Assembly: GCF_001425945.1 (NCBI RefSeq)
Contig: NZ_LMEB01000001.1
Coordinates: 310,001-374,000 of the forward strand
Origin: Brevundimonas sp. Root1279
Lineage (GTDB): Bacteria; Pseudomonadota; Alphaproteobacteria; Caulobacterales; Caulobacteraceae
Length of the DNA stretch: 64,000 nt
Reading direction: 5' to 3'
This document shows positions 1-6,524 of this stretch, in pieces (position 1 is the first letter of the stretch; every line of letters starts with the position of its first letter). The translations under genes and the position numbers were made by a program. Below the pieces are notes generated by a model. It was not told the DNA's origin. It did not search any database and saw nothing but the letters and a program-made list of their open reading frames with translations.

Positions 1-1
1 C

Positions 2-346
2 GCCTACACGGGCCGCGGGGCCTTCCGCGGCTGGCCCGAGATCATGCTGGCCGACTACCTCGCCGACGGCCTGGTGGAGACGCCAGAGGGCTATGTTCTG
101 GCCTGCCCGCCCGAATGGGAGGCCTCCAACTACGCCGCCCAAGCCCACAACCCCTGGCGGGCCCTGAAGCGGTTCGACGGTCCGGTCCACATCCTCAAGG
201 GCGAGGCCGGCTCGACCTGCGTCATGTCCGACCGCCCCTACGGCCTGCCGCACGTCACGGTCGAGACCGTCCACGGCGGCACCCACTTCTTCCCCATGCT
301 CAAGGCCGACGTCGCCCGCGACGCCCTGTTCGACGCGGCGGTCTGA
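2..346 (+). CDS. alpha/beta hydrolase, 3' part only
   Basis: The frame is open from the first bases of the window, so the 5' part of the gene lies outside it. The visible 114 residues look like the C-terminal part of an alpha/beta hydrolase. A short strand-like segment (GPVHILKGEAGS) is followed by a histidine loop (VHGGTHFFPML) that fits the catalytic His position near the end of the fold. The nucleophile Ser and the acid residue are not in the window, so the substrate cannot be inferred. The stop codon directly abuts the stop codon of the convergent HTH gene. Confidence 0.7.
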   Translation, partial: AYTGRGAFRGWPEIMLADYLADGLVETPEGYVLACPPEWEASNYAAQAHNPWRALKRFDGPVHILKGEAGSTCVMSDRPYGLPHVTVETVHGGTHFFPMLKADVARDALFDAAV

Positions 347-721
347 TCAGTCGTCTTTCCGGCCGGTGCGCTCGCGGGTCAGGCTGGTGCTGCGCGGCCG
401 CGAGGGTAGGGGCGCCGGCGTCGGCTCCCGCCCGGCCAGCAACTCGCCGGCCTCGCGGGCGGTGAGCATCAGGCGGATGGCGACCTTGGCCGGATTGGGC
501 ACCGCCACCGCGCCCGAGACCCACCGACGCACGGTCGACCCATCCACTTCCAGCGCCTCGGCCAGGCGGGTCTGCCAGCCCCAGCGTCCGAACAATCGCT
601 CGCCGGCCAGGGCCAGGTCTTCGGGCGTCAGCGACGCCCCCGGCGCGAGCGTCGCCGGAACGAAAGACGCCCCCGCCCCGGGCAGGGGCGAGGGCGTCTG
701 GGCTGTGCCCTTGCCGGTCAC
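347..721 (-). CDS. small HTH DNA-binding protein in the Ro60 operon
   Basis: A 124-residue protein. Residues about 49-75 read as a helix-turn-helix (LAEALEVDGSTVRRWVSG), the arrangement seen in Cro/C1-type domains where the second helix sits in the major groove. The N-terminal 30 residues are Pro/Ala rich and the C-terminus is basic. It starts with GTG, which overlaps the Ro60 stop codon (GTGA), so translation is probably coupled and the two genes form one transcript. No family name is recognised. It is a candidate regulator of the palindromic operators in front of the Y RNA genes, but that is inferred only from its position. Confidence 0.7.
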   Translation of the reverse strand: MTGKGTAQTPSPLPGAGASFVPATLAPGASLTPEDLALAGERLFGRWGWQTRLAEALEVDGSTVRRWVSGAVAVPNPAKVAIRLMLTAREAGELLAGREPTPAPLPSRPRSTSLTRERTGRKDD

Positions 722-2361
722 TCGGCTTCCCGCAGGAAGTCGGCGATCAGGGCCGGGGCGGCGGCGTCGAAGCCGACTACGTCGAGCATGCCGCCGTCGG
801 TCGGATCGGCGATGCTGAAGCCGTTGGACACCAAGCCCACGACCACCAGCTTCGCCGGGATCCCGGTCGCCTGCCGGTAGCGGCGCAGGGCCTCCACCGG
901 CTTGACCTGACCGGCCCAGGTCTCCGAGTCCGTGTAGATCACGAACGCATCGACCTTCAGGCCCCGATCGAGGGCGTACAGCATCGGCGCCGCGCAGTCG
1001 GTCCCGCCGAACGGCAGGTTCGCGACCGAGGCGACCGCATCGCCCAGGCGCTGGCGCGGCGACAGAGACAGGGGCGAAATCCCCACCTCGTAACCGTGCA
1101 TCGCCCCGCCGCTGCGCCAGGCGCCCGGCAGGCCGGCGGTGAAGCCGACCACATGGGTGTGCGGCTCCGTCGCCAGGGTGACCAGGGCCATGGCCGCGGC
1201 CGCCTCGCGGGCCGTCAGGGACGACCCGGCCACGCCCGCCACACCCATGGAGCCGGACACGTCCAGCGCCACCAGCATCCGCTTGCCGCTCGGCTCGACG
1301 GTTTCGAACGCCTGGTAGAAGGCGTCGTCCAGCGCGTCGACGACCGGGATCACGGGATCCCAGGTCAGCGAGCCCTTCTCGCCGCGGCCGGACCCATAGG
1401 TCCGCTGGGCGAGCAGCAGCTGCATCGGGTGGACCCGCGCCTTGGCCAGAACGCGCGCGTCCCGCAGGCGGCCGAGGACATGCGCGGCCGCGTCGGAACC
1501 CGGAGCGACCAGACCCACCGCCGTCATTCGGTTCAGGGTCCGGATCAGGGCGGTCGACGGCATGTCGGCCAGCAGGGCGTCCCAGATCGCGGCGTCCTTC
1601 AACGCCTCGGTCGGCACGGCCTCGCGCGGCAGCGACTCCATCCGGATCAGCTCGGCCAGGGCCGCGCGCTCATCCTTCAGGGACCGCGCCTGGATCGTCG
1701 CGCGGACGAGCGCAGGCAGGGTCTCGGCCTCGACCTCGCGGCCGCACAGCCAGTCGAACAGGGCCCGACGGCCTGCGTCCTCGGCCGCCGCCTTCGGGTG
1801 GGCCAGACGCAGCAGGTCGCGGTGCGACCAGCCCTCGCGGGCGCCGTACTTCACGGCCTGCAGGGCCAGCCGGTCCAGCGGCATGTCCAGGTACCAGCGG
1901 GCCACCGCGCGGCGGAGGCCGCGGCCCCAGCCGCGCAGGCCGTCCACCGCTGCGGCGAACTGGAACAGGTGCGTCCCGGTCCGCGCCACGCGCGGCAGGG
2001 CGGCCAGCGCCAGGGCGCGCGTCGCCTCGTCCCCGACCGAAGCAGCCAGGGCCAGGGCGAACAGGGCCGGATCGTTCTTGGGCGCGCGGCCGGCCTCCGA
2101 GACCTGAACGATCGTTTCGACCGCGCGGGCGCCGTCGGCGGCCAGACAGCGTTCGACCGCCTGGGCGTTCTCGCGGGTCAGGGTGCGGGCGCCGGCGTAA
2201 TAGGACGCGCTCTCCGACCCGAGGATCAGGAAGCGCTTCAGGCGCGTCCAGTCATCCACCGGGAAGGCGAAGCCTCCGGCGCTGTTGGGAACCAGGCCCG
2301 TATTGGCGGCCCTGCGCTTGTCACCCGACAAACCCAAAAGCCGCGCGTAGAACCCGCTCAT
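718..2361 (-). CDS. rsr: Ro60 / TROVE domain RNA-binding protein (Rsr)
   Basis: A 547-residue Ro60 orthologue. Residues about 25-330 are alpha-helical and match the TROVE HEAT-like ring that in this family binds misfolded RNA ends and Y RNA. Residues about 360-547 form a von Willebrand factor A domain with a MIDAS motif (DVSGSMG, first Asp at about 367) and later Thr/Asp ligands (GGTDCA, YTDSE). In characterised bacteria Rsr associates with Y RNA and with exoribonucleases in RNA decay and stress recovery. The start is set by a strong AAGGAGG Shine-Dalgarno at 2367-2373, and the longer in-frame extension is rejected. The next gene overlaps by 4 bases. The 5' leader of the mRNA is a Y RNA. Confidence 0.93.
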   Translation of the reverse strand: MSGFYARLLGLSGDKRRAANTGLVPNSAGGFAFPVDDWTRLKRFLILGSESASYYAGARTLTRENAQAVERCLAADGARAVETIVQVSEAGRAPKNDPALFALALAASVGDEATRALALAALPRVARTGTHLFQFAAAVDGLRGWGRGLRRAVARWYLDMPLDRLALQAVKYGAREGWSHRDLLRLAHPKAAAEDAGRRALFDWLCGREVEAETLPALVRATIQARSLKDERAALAELIRMESLPREAVPTEALKDAAIWDALLADMPSTALIRTLNRMTAVGLVAPGSDAAAHVLGRLRDARVLAKARVHPMQLLLAQRTYGSGRGEKGSLTWDPVIPVVDALDDAFYQAFETVEPSGKRMLVALDVSGSMGVAGVAGSSLTAREAAAAMALVTLATEPHTHVVGFTAGLPGAWRSGGAMHGYEVGISPLSLSPRQRLGDAVASVANLPFGGTDCAAPMLYALDRGLKVDAFVIYTDSETWAGQVKPVEALRRYRQATGIPAKLVVVGLVSNGFSIADPTDGGMLDVVGFDAAAPALIADFLREAE

Positions 2362-2391
2362 GCAAACCTCCTTGGCTGAGCGTTGACGCGG

Positions 2392-2503
2392 CGTCCGCCG
2401 GGCGTGGGGTGAGACGGGATCAGAGGCGCGGCGAACCACGGCTCCGGCGGGATTTGAACCCTGCTTGACACCAGATAACCCGAGCTCTTCGGCCCGGCGG
2501 ACG
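2392..2503 (-). ncRNA. Y RNA-like ncRNA A (leader of the Ro60 mRNA)
   Basis: About 112 nt. The 5' end (2492-2503) pairs perfectly over 12 bp with the 3' end (2392-2403). Inside this stem the 5' strand carries GGGCCGAAG followed by GGGTTATC, very close to the Ro-binding strand of vertebrate Y RNAs (GGUCCGAAGG...GUUAUC). The 3' strand carries CCCACGCCC, shared with the three RNAs upstream. A second helix pairs GAG-CT-CGGG with CCCG-T-CTC. The apical part contains a T-arm-like hairpin, GGGTTCAAATCCC, at 2449-2461, with no clear D-arm. Its 5' end lies 6 nt below a -10 box. The 3' end is 30 nt from the Ro60 start codon with no terminator between, so it is either processed out of the rsr mRNA or remains as its leader. 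Confidence 0.8.
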
Positions 2504-2508
2504 AGGCT

Positions 2509-2537
2509 GATTTAGTGCGTAATGCACTAATGCGCAA
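2509..2537 (-). promoter_or_regulatory. promoter with palindromic operator for Y RNA A and rsr
   Basis: On the minus strand TTGCGC (2532-2537) and TAAATC (2509-2514) are separated by exactly 17 bp. The perfect inverted repeat TTAGTGC-N5-GCACTAA (2512-2530) fills the spacer and overlaps the -10. This geometry would let a dimeric repressor block RNA polymerase. The predicted transcription start is about 2503, which coincides with the base of the Y RNA A stem. Confidence 0.72.
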
Positions 2538-2549
2538 GCGGCTTTCGCA

Positions 2550-2659
2550 GCCTCGCCGGGCGTGGGTCGATTCCGGGCAGCCTGGCGCCGAAGCGCCTCC
2601 CGCTTGCGGCGGGAACGGCCAGGGGTGCGAGAACCCGGAAATCATCGGCCCGGCGAGGC
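2550..2659 (-). ncRNA. Y RNA-like ncRNA D
   Basis: About 110 nt. The ends (2648-2659 and 2550-2561) pair perfectly over 12 bp. The 5' strand has GGGCCGATG and the 3' strand has CCCACGCCC, the same pair of conserved motifs as in the other three RNAs. An inner helix pairs GATTTCCGGG with CCCGGAATC, leaving one bulged U. The apical domain has no tRNA features. It carries two stable hairpins: CCCGC/GCGGG at 2599-2613, and GGCGC-TTCG-GCGCC with a UUCG tetraloop at 2584-2597. No promoter is seen directly upstream, so it is probably cut from a B-C-D precursor. Confidence 0.75.
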
Positions 2660-2666
2660 CGCGAGG

Positions 2667-2733
2667 CGAACAGGCGTGGGTGGCGAGGGTGTGGCGTACC
2701 TAAAACGATAACCCTCGGCCTTCGGCCCGTTCG
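2667..2733 (-). ncRNA. Y RNA-like ncRNA C, minimal form
   Basis: About 67 nt, the smallest of the four. The terminal helix CGAACGGGC/GCCTGTTCG has nine pairs including one G-U. The 5' strand then reads GGGCCGAAGG and GAGGGTTATC, nearly the vertebrate Y1 Ro-binding strand, and pairs GGCCGAGGGT with ACCCTCGCC around a bulged C. The 3' strand has CCCACGCC. Only a loop of about 20 nt caps the helix, so this looks like a bare Ro-binding stem without an effector domain. Its 5' end directly abuts the 3' end of RNA B, and 7 nt separate it from RNA D, which argues for processing from a common precursor. Confidence 0.72.
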
Positions 2734-2860
2734 GTTCGCGGACGTGGGATCGGCCAGGCTCGGTGCTCTACCATCTGAGCTACGGCGTTTCCGCCGGCGG
2801 GATTCGAACCCGCGACACCCGGTGTGACAAACGTTAAGCCTGGGCCATCGGCCCGCGAAC
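2734..2860 (-). ncRNA. yrlA: Y RNA-like ncRNA B with tRNA-mimic module (YrlA type)
   Basis: About 127 nt. Ends 2853-2860 and 2734-2741 pair perfectly over 8 bp, followed by an internal loop with GGGCCGATGG opposite CCCACGTCC, then CCAGGCTT/GAGCCTGG. The apical part mimics a tRNA in permuted order: a 5-bp T-arm with TTCGAAT loop (2797-2813), an acceptor-like CGGCG/CGCCG stem closed by GAAA (2783-2796), then a D-arm GCTC-AGATGGTA-GAGC (2765-2780). This is the arrangement described for bacterial YrlA RNAs, which bind Rsr and mimic tRNA. It is not a tRNA gene, because the acceptor ends are joined by a tetraloop and there is no anticodon arm of normal size. Confidence 0.85.
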
Positions 2861-2866
2861 GAGATG

Positions 2867-2895
2867 CGATTAGTGCATTATGCGCTAACGGTCAA
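2867..2895 (-). promoter_or_regulatory. promoter with palindromic operator for Y RNA B-C-D
   Basis: On the minus strand TTGACC (2890-2895) and TAATCG (2867-2872) are separated by 17 bp. The spacer and -10 contain TTAGTGC-N5-GCGCTAA (2870-2888), the same palindrome as at the Y RNA A promoter with one mismatch. The predicted start, about 2860, is the first base of the RNA B stem. The two promoters match in box spacing, operator position and start distance. Confidence 0.75.
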
Positions 2896-3001
2896 GCCGT
2901 GCCTGTGACTGCGGTGCCTGGGCGCCCTAGCCGAGGCCGCCCCGGGGGGCTAAACCGCCGCCCATAAGAACAAGCCCCCCAGTTCAGGAAACGCCCACCC
3001 C

Positions 3002-4504
3002 ATGCGCGACATCCATCACTTCATCGACGGCGCCTCGTTCACCGGCGCGTCGGGCCGCTTCTCGGACGTGTTCAATCCGAACACCGGCGAGGTCCAGGCC
3101 CGGGTCCAGCTGGCCACCGCCAGCGAGGTGGACCGCGCTGTCCAGGCCGCCCAGGCCGCCTTTGACGGCTGGTCCTCGACCAATCCGCAGCGCCGCGCCC
3201 GGGTGATGTTCGAGTTCAAGCGCCTGGTCGAGGCCAATATGGGCGAGCTGGCCGAGATGCTGTCCAGCGAGCACGGCAAGGTCATCGCCGACTCCAAGGG
3301 CGACATCCAGCGCGGCCTCGAGGTGATCGAGTTCGCCTGCGGCATCCCGCATGCGCTGAAGGGCGAATACACCTGGGGCGCCGGCCCCGGCATCGACGTC
3401 TATTCGATGCGCCAGCCGCTGGGCGTGGTCTCGGGCATCACCCCGTTCAACTTCCCCGGCATGATCCCGATGTGGATGTTCGGCGTCGCTATCGCCGTCG
3501 GCAACACCTTCGTGCTGAAGCCGTCCGAGCGTGACCCCTCGGTGCCGGTGCGCCTCGGCGAGCTGATGATGGAGGCGGGCGCTCCCGCCGGCGTTCTCAA
3601 CGTCGTGCACGGCGACAAGACCGCCGTCGACGCCATCCTGACCCATCCCCAGGTCCACGCCGTCAGCTTCGTCGGCTCGTCCGACATCGCCCACTACGTC
3701 TACCAGCTGGGCGCCGCCCACGGGAAACGGGTCCAGGCCATGGGCGGGGCCAAGAACCACGGCATCGTGCTGCCCGACGCCGACATGGACCAGGTGGTCA
3801 AGGACCTGTCGGGCGCCGCGTTCGGGAGCGCCGGCGAGCGCTGCATGGCCCTGCCAGTGGTCGTGCCGGTCGGCAAGAAGACCGCGGACGAGCTGCGCGA
3901 GCGCATGGTCGCCGAGATCGACACCCTGCGCGTCGGCGTCTCGACCGACGCCCAGGCCCACTACGGCCCCGTCGTCACCGCCGCCCACAAGGCCCGCGTC
4001 GAGGGCTGGATCGACCAAGGCGTCAAGGACGGCGCCGAACTGGTCGTCGACGGCCGCGGCTTCAAGCTGCAGGGCCACGAGAACGGCTATTTCGTCGGCC
4101 CGTCGCTGTTCGACCACGTCACTGCGGACATGGAGTCCTACAAGGAAGAGATCTTCGGCCCGGTGCTGCAGATCATGCGCGCCGCCAGCTTCGAGGAGGC
4201 CCTGAGCCTGCCGAGCAAGCACCAGTACGGCAATGGCGTGGCCATCTTCACCCAGAACGGCCGCGCGGCCCGCGACTTCGCCGCCCGCGTCAACGTCGGC
4301 ATGGTCGGCATCAATGTGCCGATCCCGGTGCCGGTGGCCTATCACACCTTCGGCGGTTGGAAGCGCTCGGCCTTCGGCGACACCAACCAGCACGGTATGG
4401 AAGGTCTGAAGTTCTGGACCAAGGTGAAGACCGTCACCGCCCGTTGGCCCGACAGCGAGCTGGAGCACGCCGACTCCAGCTTCGTCATCCCGACGATGGC
4501 CTGA
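3002..4504 (+). CDS. mmsA: methylmalonate-semialdehyde dehydrogenase (CoA-acylating)
   Basis: A 500-residue aldehyde dehydrogenase of normal family length. It oxidises methylmalonate semialdehyde to propionyl-CoA in valine catabolism, and in many bacteria malonate semialdehyde in inositol or beta-alanine breakdown. The catalytic Cys is at about 281 in GERCMALPVVV, the CoA-acylating variant of the motif. The Asn/Pro-rich nucleotide-binding segment (GITPFNFPGMIPMWM) and the C-terminal KTVTARWP segment also match MmsA. It is a single-gene unit with a strong terminator just after the stop, and lies about 100 bp upstream of, and divergent from, the Y RNA promoter. Confidence 0.93.
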   Translation: MRDIHHFIDGASFTGASGRFSDVFNPNTGEVQARVQLATASEVDRAVQAAQAAFDGWSSTNPQRRARVMFEFKRLVEANMGELAEMLSSEHGKVIADSKGDIQRGLEVIEFACGIPHALKGEYTWGAGPGIDVYSMRQPLGVVSGITPFNFPGMIPMWMFGVAIAVGNTFVLKPSERDPSVPVRLGELMMEAGAPAGVLNVVHGDKTAVDAILTHPQVHAVSFVGSSDIAHYVYQLGAAHGKRVQAMGGAKNHGIVLPDADMDQVVKDLSGAAFGSAGERCMALPVVVPVGKKTADELRERMVAEIDTLRVGVSTDAQAHYGPVVTAAHKARVEGWIDQGVKDGAELVVDGRGFKLQGHENGYFVGPSLFDHVTADMESYKEEIFGPVLQIMRAASFEEALSLPSKHQYGNGVAIFTQNGRAARDFAARVNVGMVGINVPIPVPVAYHTFGGWKRSAFGDTNQHGMEGLKFWTKVKTVTARWPDSELEHADSSFVIPTMA

Positions 4505-4510
4505 TCCGAC

Positions 4511-4545
4511 AAAGGCGCGCCCTCCGGGGCGCGCCTTTCTTTTCC
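4511..4545 (+). terminator. rho-independent terminator of mmsA
   Basis: The hairpin AAAGGCGCGCCC-TCCG-GGGCGCGCCTTT (4511-4537) is followed by a T-rich run, 7 bases after the mmsA stop. It is nearly symmetric and could work in both directions. Confidence 0.85.
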
Positions 4546-4566
4546 AGCCCCTGACCCGAGGACTCC

Positions 4567-5514
4567 ATGAAGCCCAGGCTCCGCCTTCTCGCTGTCGCCC
4601 TCTGCCTGGCCTTTGCCTCGCCCGCCGCGGCGCAGACGATGAGTCCCGCTCTGGAAGCGAAGGTCATCGAGCGGGGCGAAGCCATCTCCGCCGCCACGGT
4701 GCGGACGACCGAACTCCTCGCCGGGACGATGAGCGATCCCGCGATCGCGTCGCCGACGTCGCTTCCCGGCCTCGTCGCCGCAATCGAGGCCAAGGCTGAC
4801 GTCATCGCCGCCGCCCGCGTCGAACTGCGCGCCCTTCACGACGATCTCCTCGCCCGCGCCAATCTGGCGGATCAAGGCGACGGCCTGGGCGCGTCCGACG
4901 CGGCCACGCTTCGGGGCATGGACGGCAATGCGCACAAGATCGCGGCCCTGACGCTGCGCGCGGACGCCATCCTGGAGGCCTTGCAGGCGATCCCGCCGGC
5001 GGCGCGGAGCGGCGACGCTGAGCGCGTCAACGCCTCGATTCGCACCTTCGTCAGCGGGACCGTGGTGCTGCACGAGGTCCAGGCCCAGAACATGCGGTCG
5101 AAGGCGTCGGAAATGGATTCGGGCTCCCCGCAGGAAGCGCAGTTCCTCGCCATGGCCTGTTTCAGCGACGGCCAGGCGACGCTTCAGTCGGCCGTGGCCG
5201 GACTGACGGCGCGACCCGCGGCGGTCGGCGAACTGGCCAGCGCCGAGGCCTGCATGCGCGACAGCGTCGCCGCCGGACGGCGCAGCCTCGAGGCTCTTCG
5301 GCCCTGGGACGAATTCGATACCCTGGACGGTGAGATGCTGGACGCCATCGACGCGGGGGCCGGCTGGCTGGCCGACGTGAAGGACGCCGTCGCGTCCAAT
5401 CAGGATACCGGCGCGATCGCCCAGGGGTTCAACCCGCCGTACTATCAGGTCGTCGCTCGGATCCAGGACGTGACCATGCGGATGAACGCCGCAGTCGCCG
5501 CCCACGCCGACTGA
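4567..5514 (+). CDS. exported protein of unknown function
   Basis: 315 residues. The N-terminus is a clear Sec signal peptide (basic MKPRLR, hydrophobic core, cleavage near ASPAAAQ at about 23). The mature part is Ala-rich and almost entirely helical in pattern, with two cysteines (about 198 and 231) that could form a disulfide in the periplasm. No catalytic motif or known family is recognised. It follows the mmsA terminator and has its own upstream space, so it is probably transcribed alone. Confidence 0.75.
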   Translation: MKPRLRLLAVALCLAFASPAAAQTMSPALEAKVIERGEAISAATVRTTELLAGTMSDPAIASPTSLPGLVAAIEAKADVIAAARVELRALHDDLLARANLADQGDGLGASDAATLRGMDGNAHKIAALTLRADAILEALQAIPPAARSGDAERVNASIRTFVSGTVVLHEVQAQNMRSKASEMDSGSPQEAQFLAMACFSDGQATLQSAVAGLTARPAAVGELASAEACMRDSVAAGRRSLEALRPWDEFDTLDGEMLDAIDAGAGWLADVKDAVASNQDTGAIAQGFNPPYYQVVARIQDVTMRMNAAVAAHAD

Positions 5515-5596
5515 CTCCGCCTTCTCCGTTCCCGACAACGCATTTCAATGTTAGGCGTTAAACCCGTCGCACAGTGAAGCTGGAGCGCCCTGCCGA

Positions 5597-6466
5597 ATGC
5601 GTCGTTTTTTCATCTGGTCTGCCCTGGCGGCCGTGCTCGGCCTGGCCGTCGCCATCGGCGGTTTCTGGGCCTATCAGCACTTCTACGCCCGCTTCCAGCC
5701 GATCACCGTGGCCCAGAACCAGGCCGCCATCCAGAAGCTGCTGGATGAATCCTCGTGGCTCTCGGACGGCGGCGGCGGCGAGCCGCTCTACATCATCGGC
5801 TATCGCGACAGCCCGGCCATGCAGCGCTACGAGCGCGAGGAGGCGCCCAAGCTGCGCGCCGCCGGGGTCGAGGTGCGGGTCGTCGTCTTCGCTCGCCCTG
5901 ACCGCGAGGGCCTGACCCAATCGACGGCGGCCGAACGCGCCACCGTGGCCGAGTTGTGGCTGACCCGCGATTGGACCCTCTATCAGCGGTGGACCGCCAC
6001 CCCGCCGCGCAACTGGACCGCCGCCGGCATCCCCAGCGCCGATGACAGCCTGGCGCGTCGCGCCGTCGTCGACGTCGGCCGAAGCTTCGCCCAGGACCTC
6101 AGCGACAACCTCAACGGCGCCGGCCTGCAGGTCCGCTATCCGCTGATCATCTGGCGCGACCGCGAGGGCTTCATGAAGGCCTGCGCCTGCTCCGACAACC
6201 GGTCCTGGGCCTTCGTGCGCGACGATCTGGGCGCGCCTGACCGCATCGACAACGCTCCGGTCGACGCCACGCCTCTGGCCCCGGAGCCGAACGCCGAGAC
6301 CCAGAGCCTGCCGTATCCGAACCTGCCGACGATCCCGCCGGCCGAGACCCCGGCGGACCCGTCGACGGCCGAGGGCGCCGCCCCGGCCCAGCCGCAGGCC
6401 GGTCGCGCTCCGACGCCGCGCAAGGCGCCCGTCGCCAGCCAGCAGGCCGAGTCGACCTTCTTCTGA
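5597..6466 (+). CDS. membrane-anchored protein with possible thioredoxin-like domain
   Basis: 289 residues. One N-terminal membrane segment (about 5-27) anchors a periplasmic domain (about 45-205). Alternating strands and helices such as EPLYIIGYRDSP and VEVRVVVFARPD are compatible with a thioredoxin-like fold, and ACACSD near 195 resembles a redox or metal Cys pair. The last 80 residues are Pro/Ala rich and disordered. The fold assignment is inference. No enzyme function is assigned. Confidence 0.7.
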   Translation: MRRFFIWSALAAVLGLAVAIGGFWAYQHFYARFQPITVAQNQAAIQKLLDESSWLSDGGGGEPLYIIGYRDSPAMQRYEREEAPKLRAAGVEVRVVVFARPDREGLTQSTAAERATVAELWLTRDWTLYQRWTATPPRNWTAAGIPSADDSLARRAVVDVGRSFAQDLSDNLNGAGLQVRYPLIIWRDREGFMKACACSDNRSWAFVRDDLGAPDRIDNAPVDATPLAPEPNAETQSLPYPNLPTIPPAETPADPSTAEGAAPAQPQAGRAPTPRKAPVASQQAESTFF

Positions 6467-6524
6467 TCGCGTGGGGTGAGGGACGGAGGCCGGCGTCGGC
6501 GCGCCTCCAGCCGCTCGCTGGCGG

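Noticed and set aside
2358..2703. Short ORFs on both strands across the Y RNA region
   Set aside because: They contradict the strong stem structures and the promoter positions, and have no ribosome sites or homologous patterns.
2761..2813. Possible tRNA gene (D-arm and T-arm sequences)
   Set aside because: The D-arm lies 3' of the T-arm, the acceptor strands are joined by a GAAA loop and there is no normal anticodon arm, so it is part of the Y RNA B tRNA mimic.
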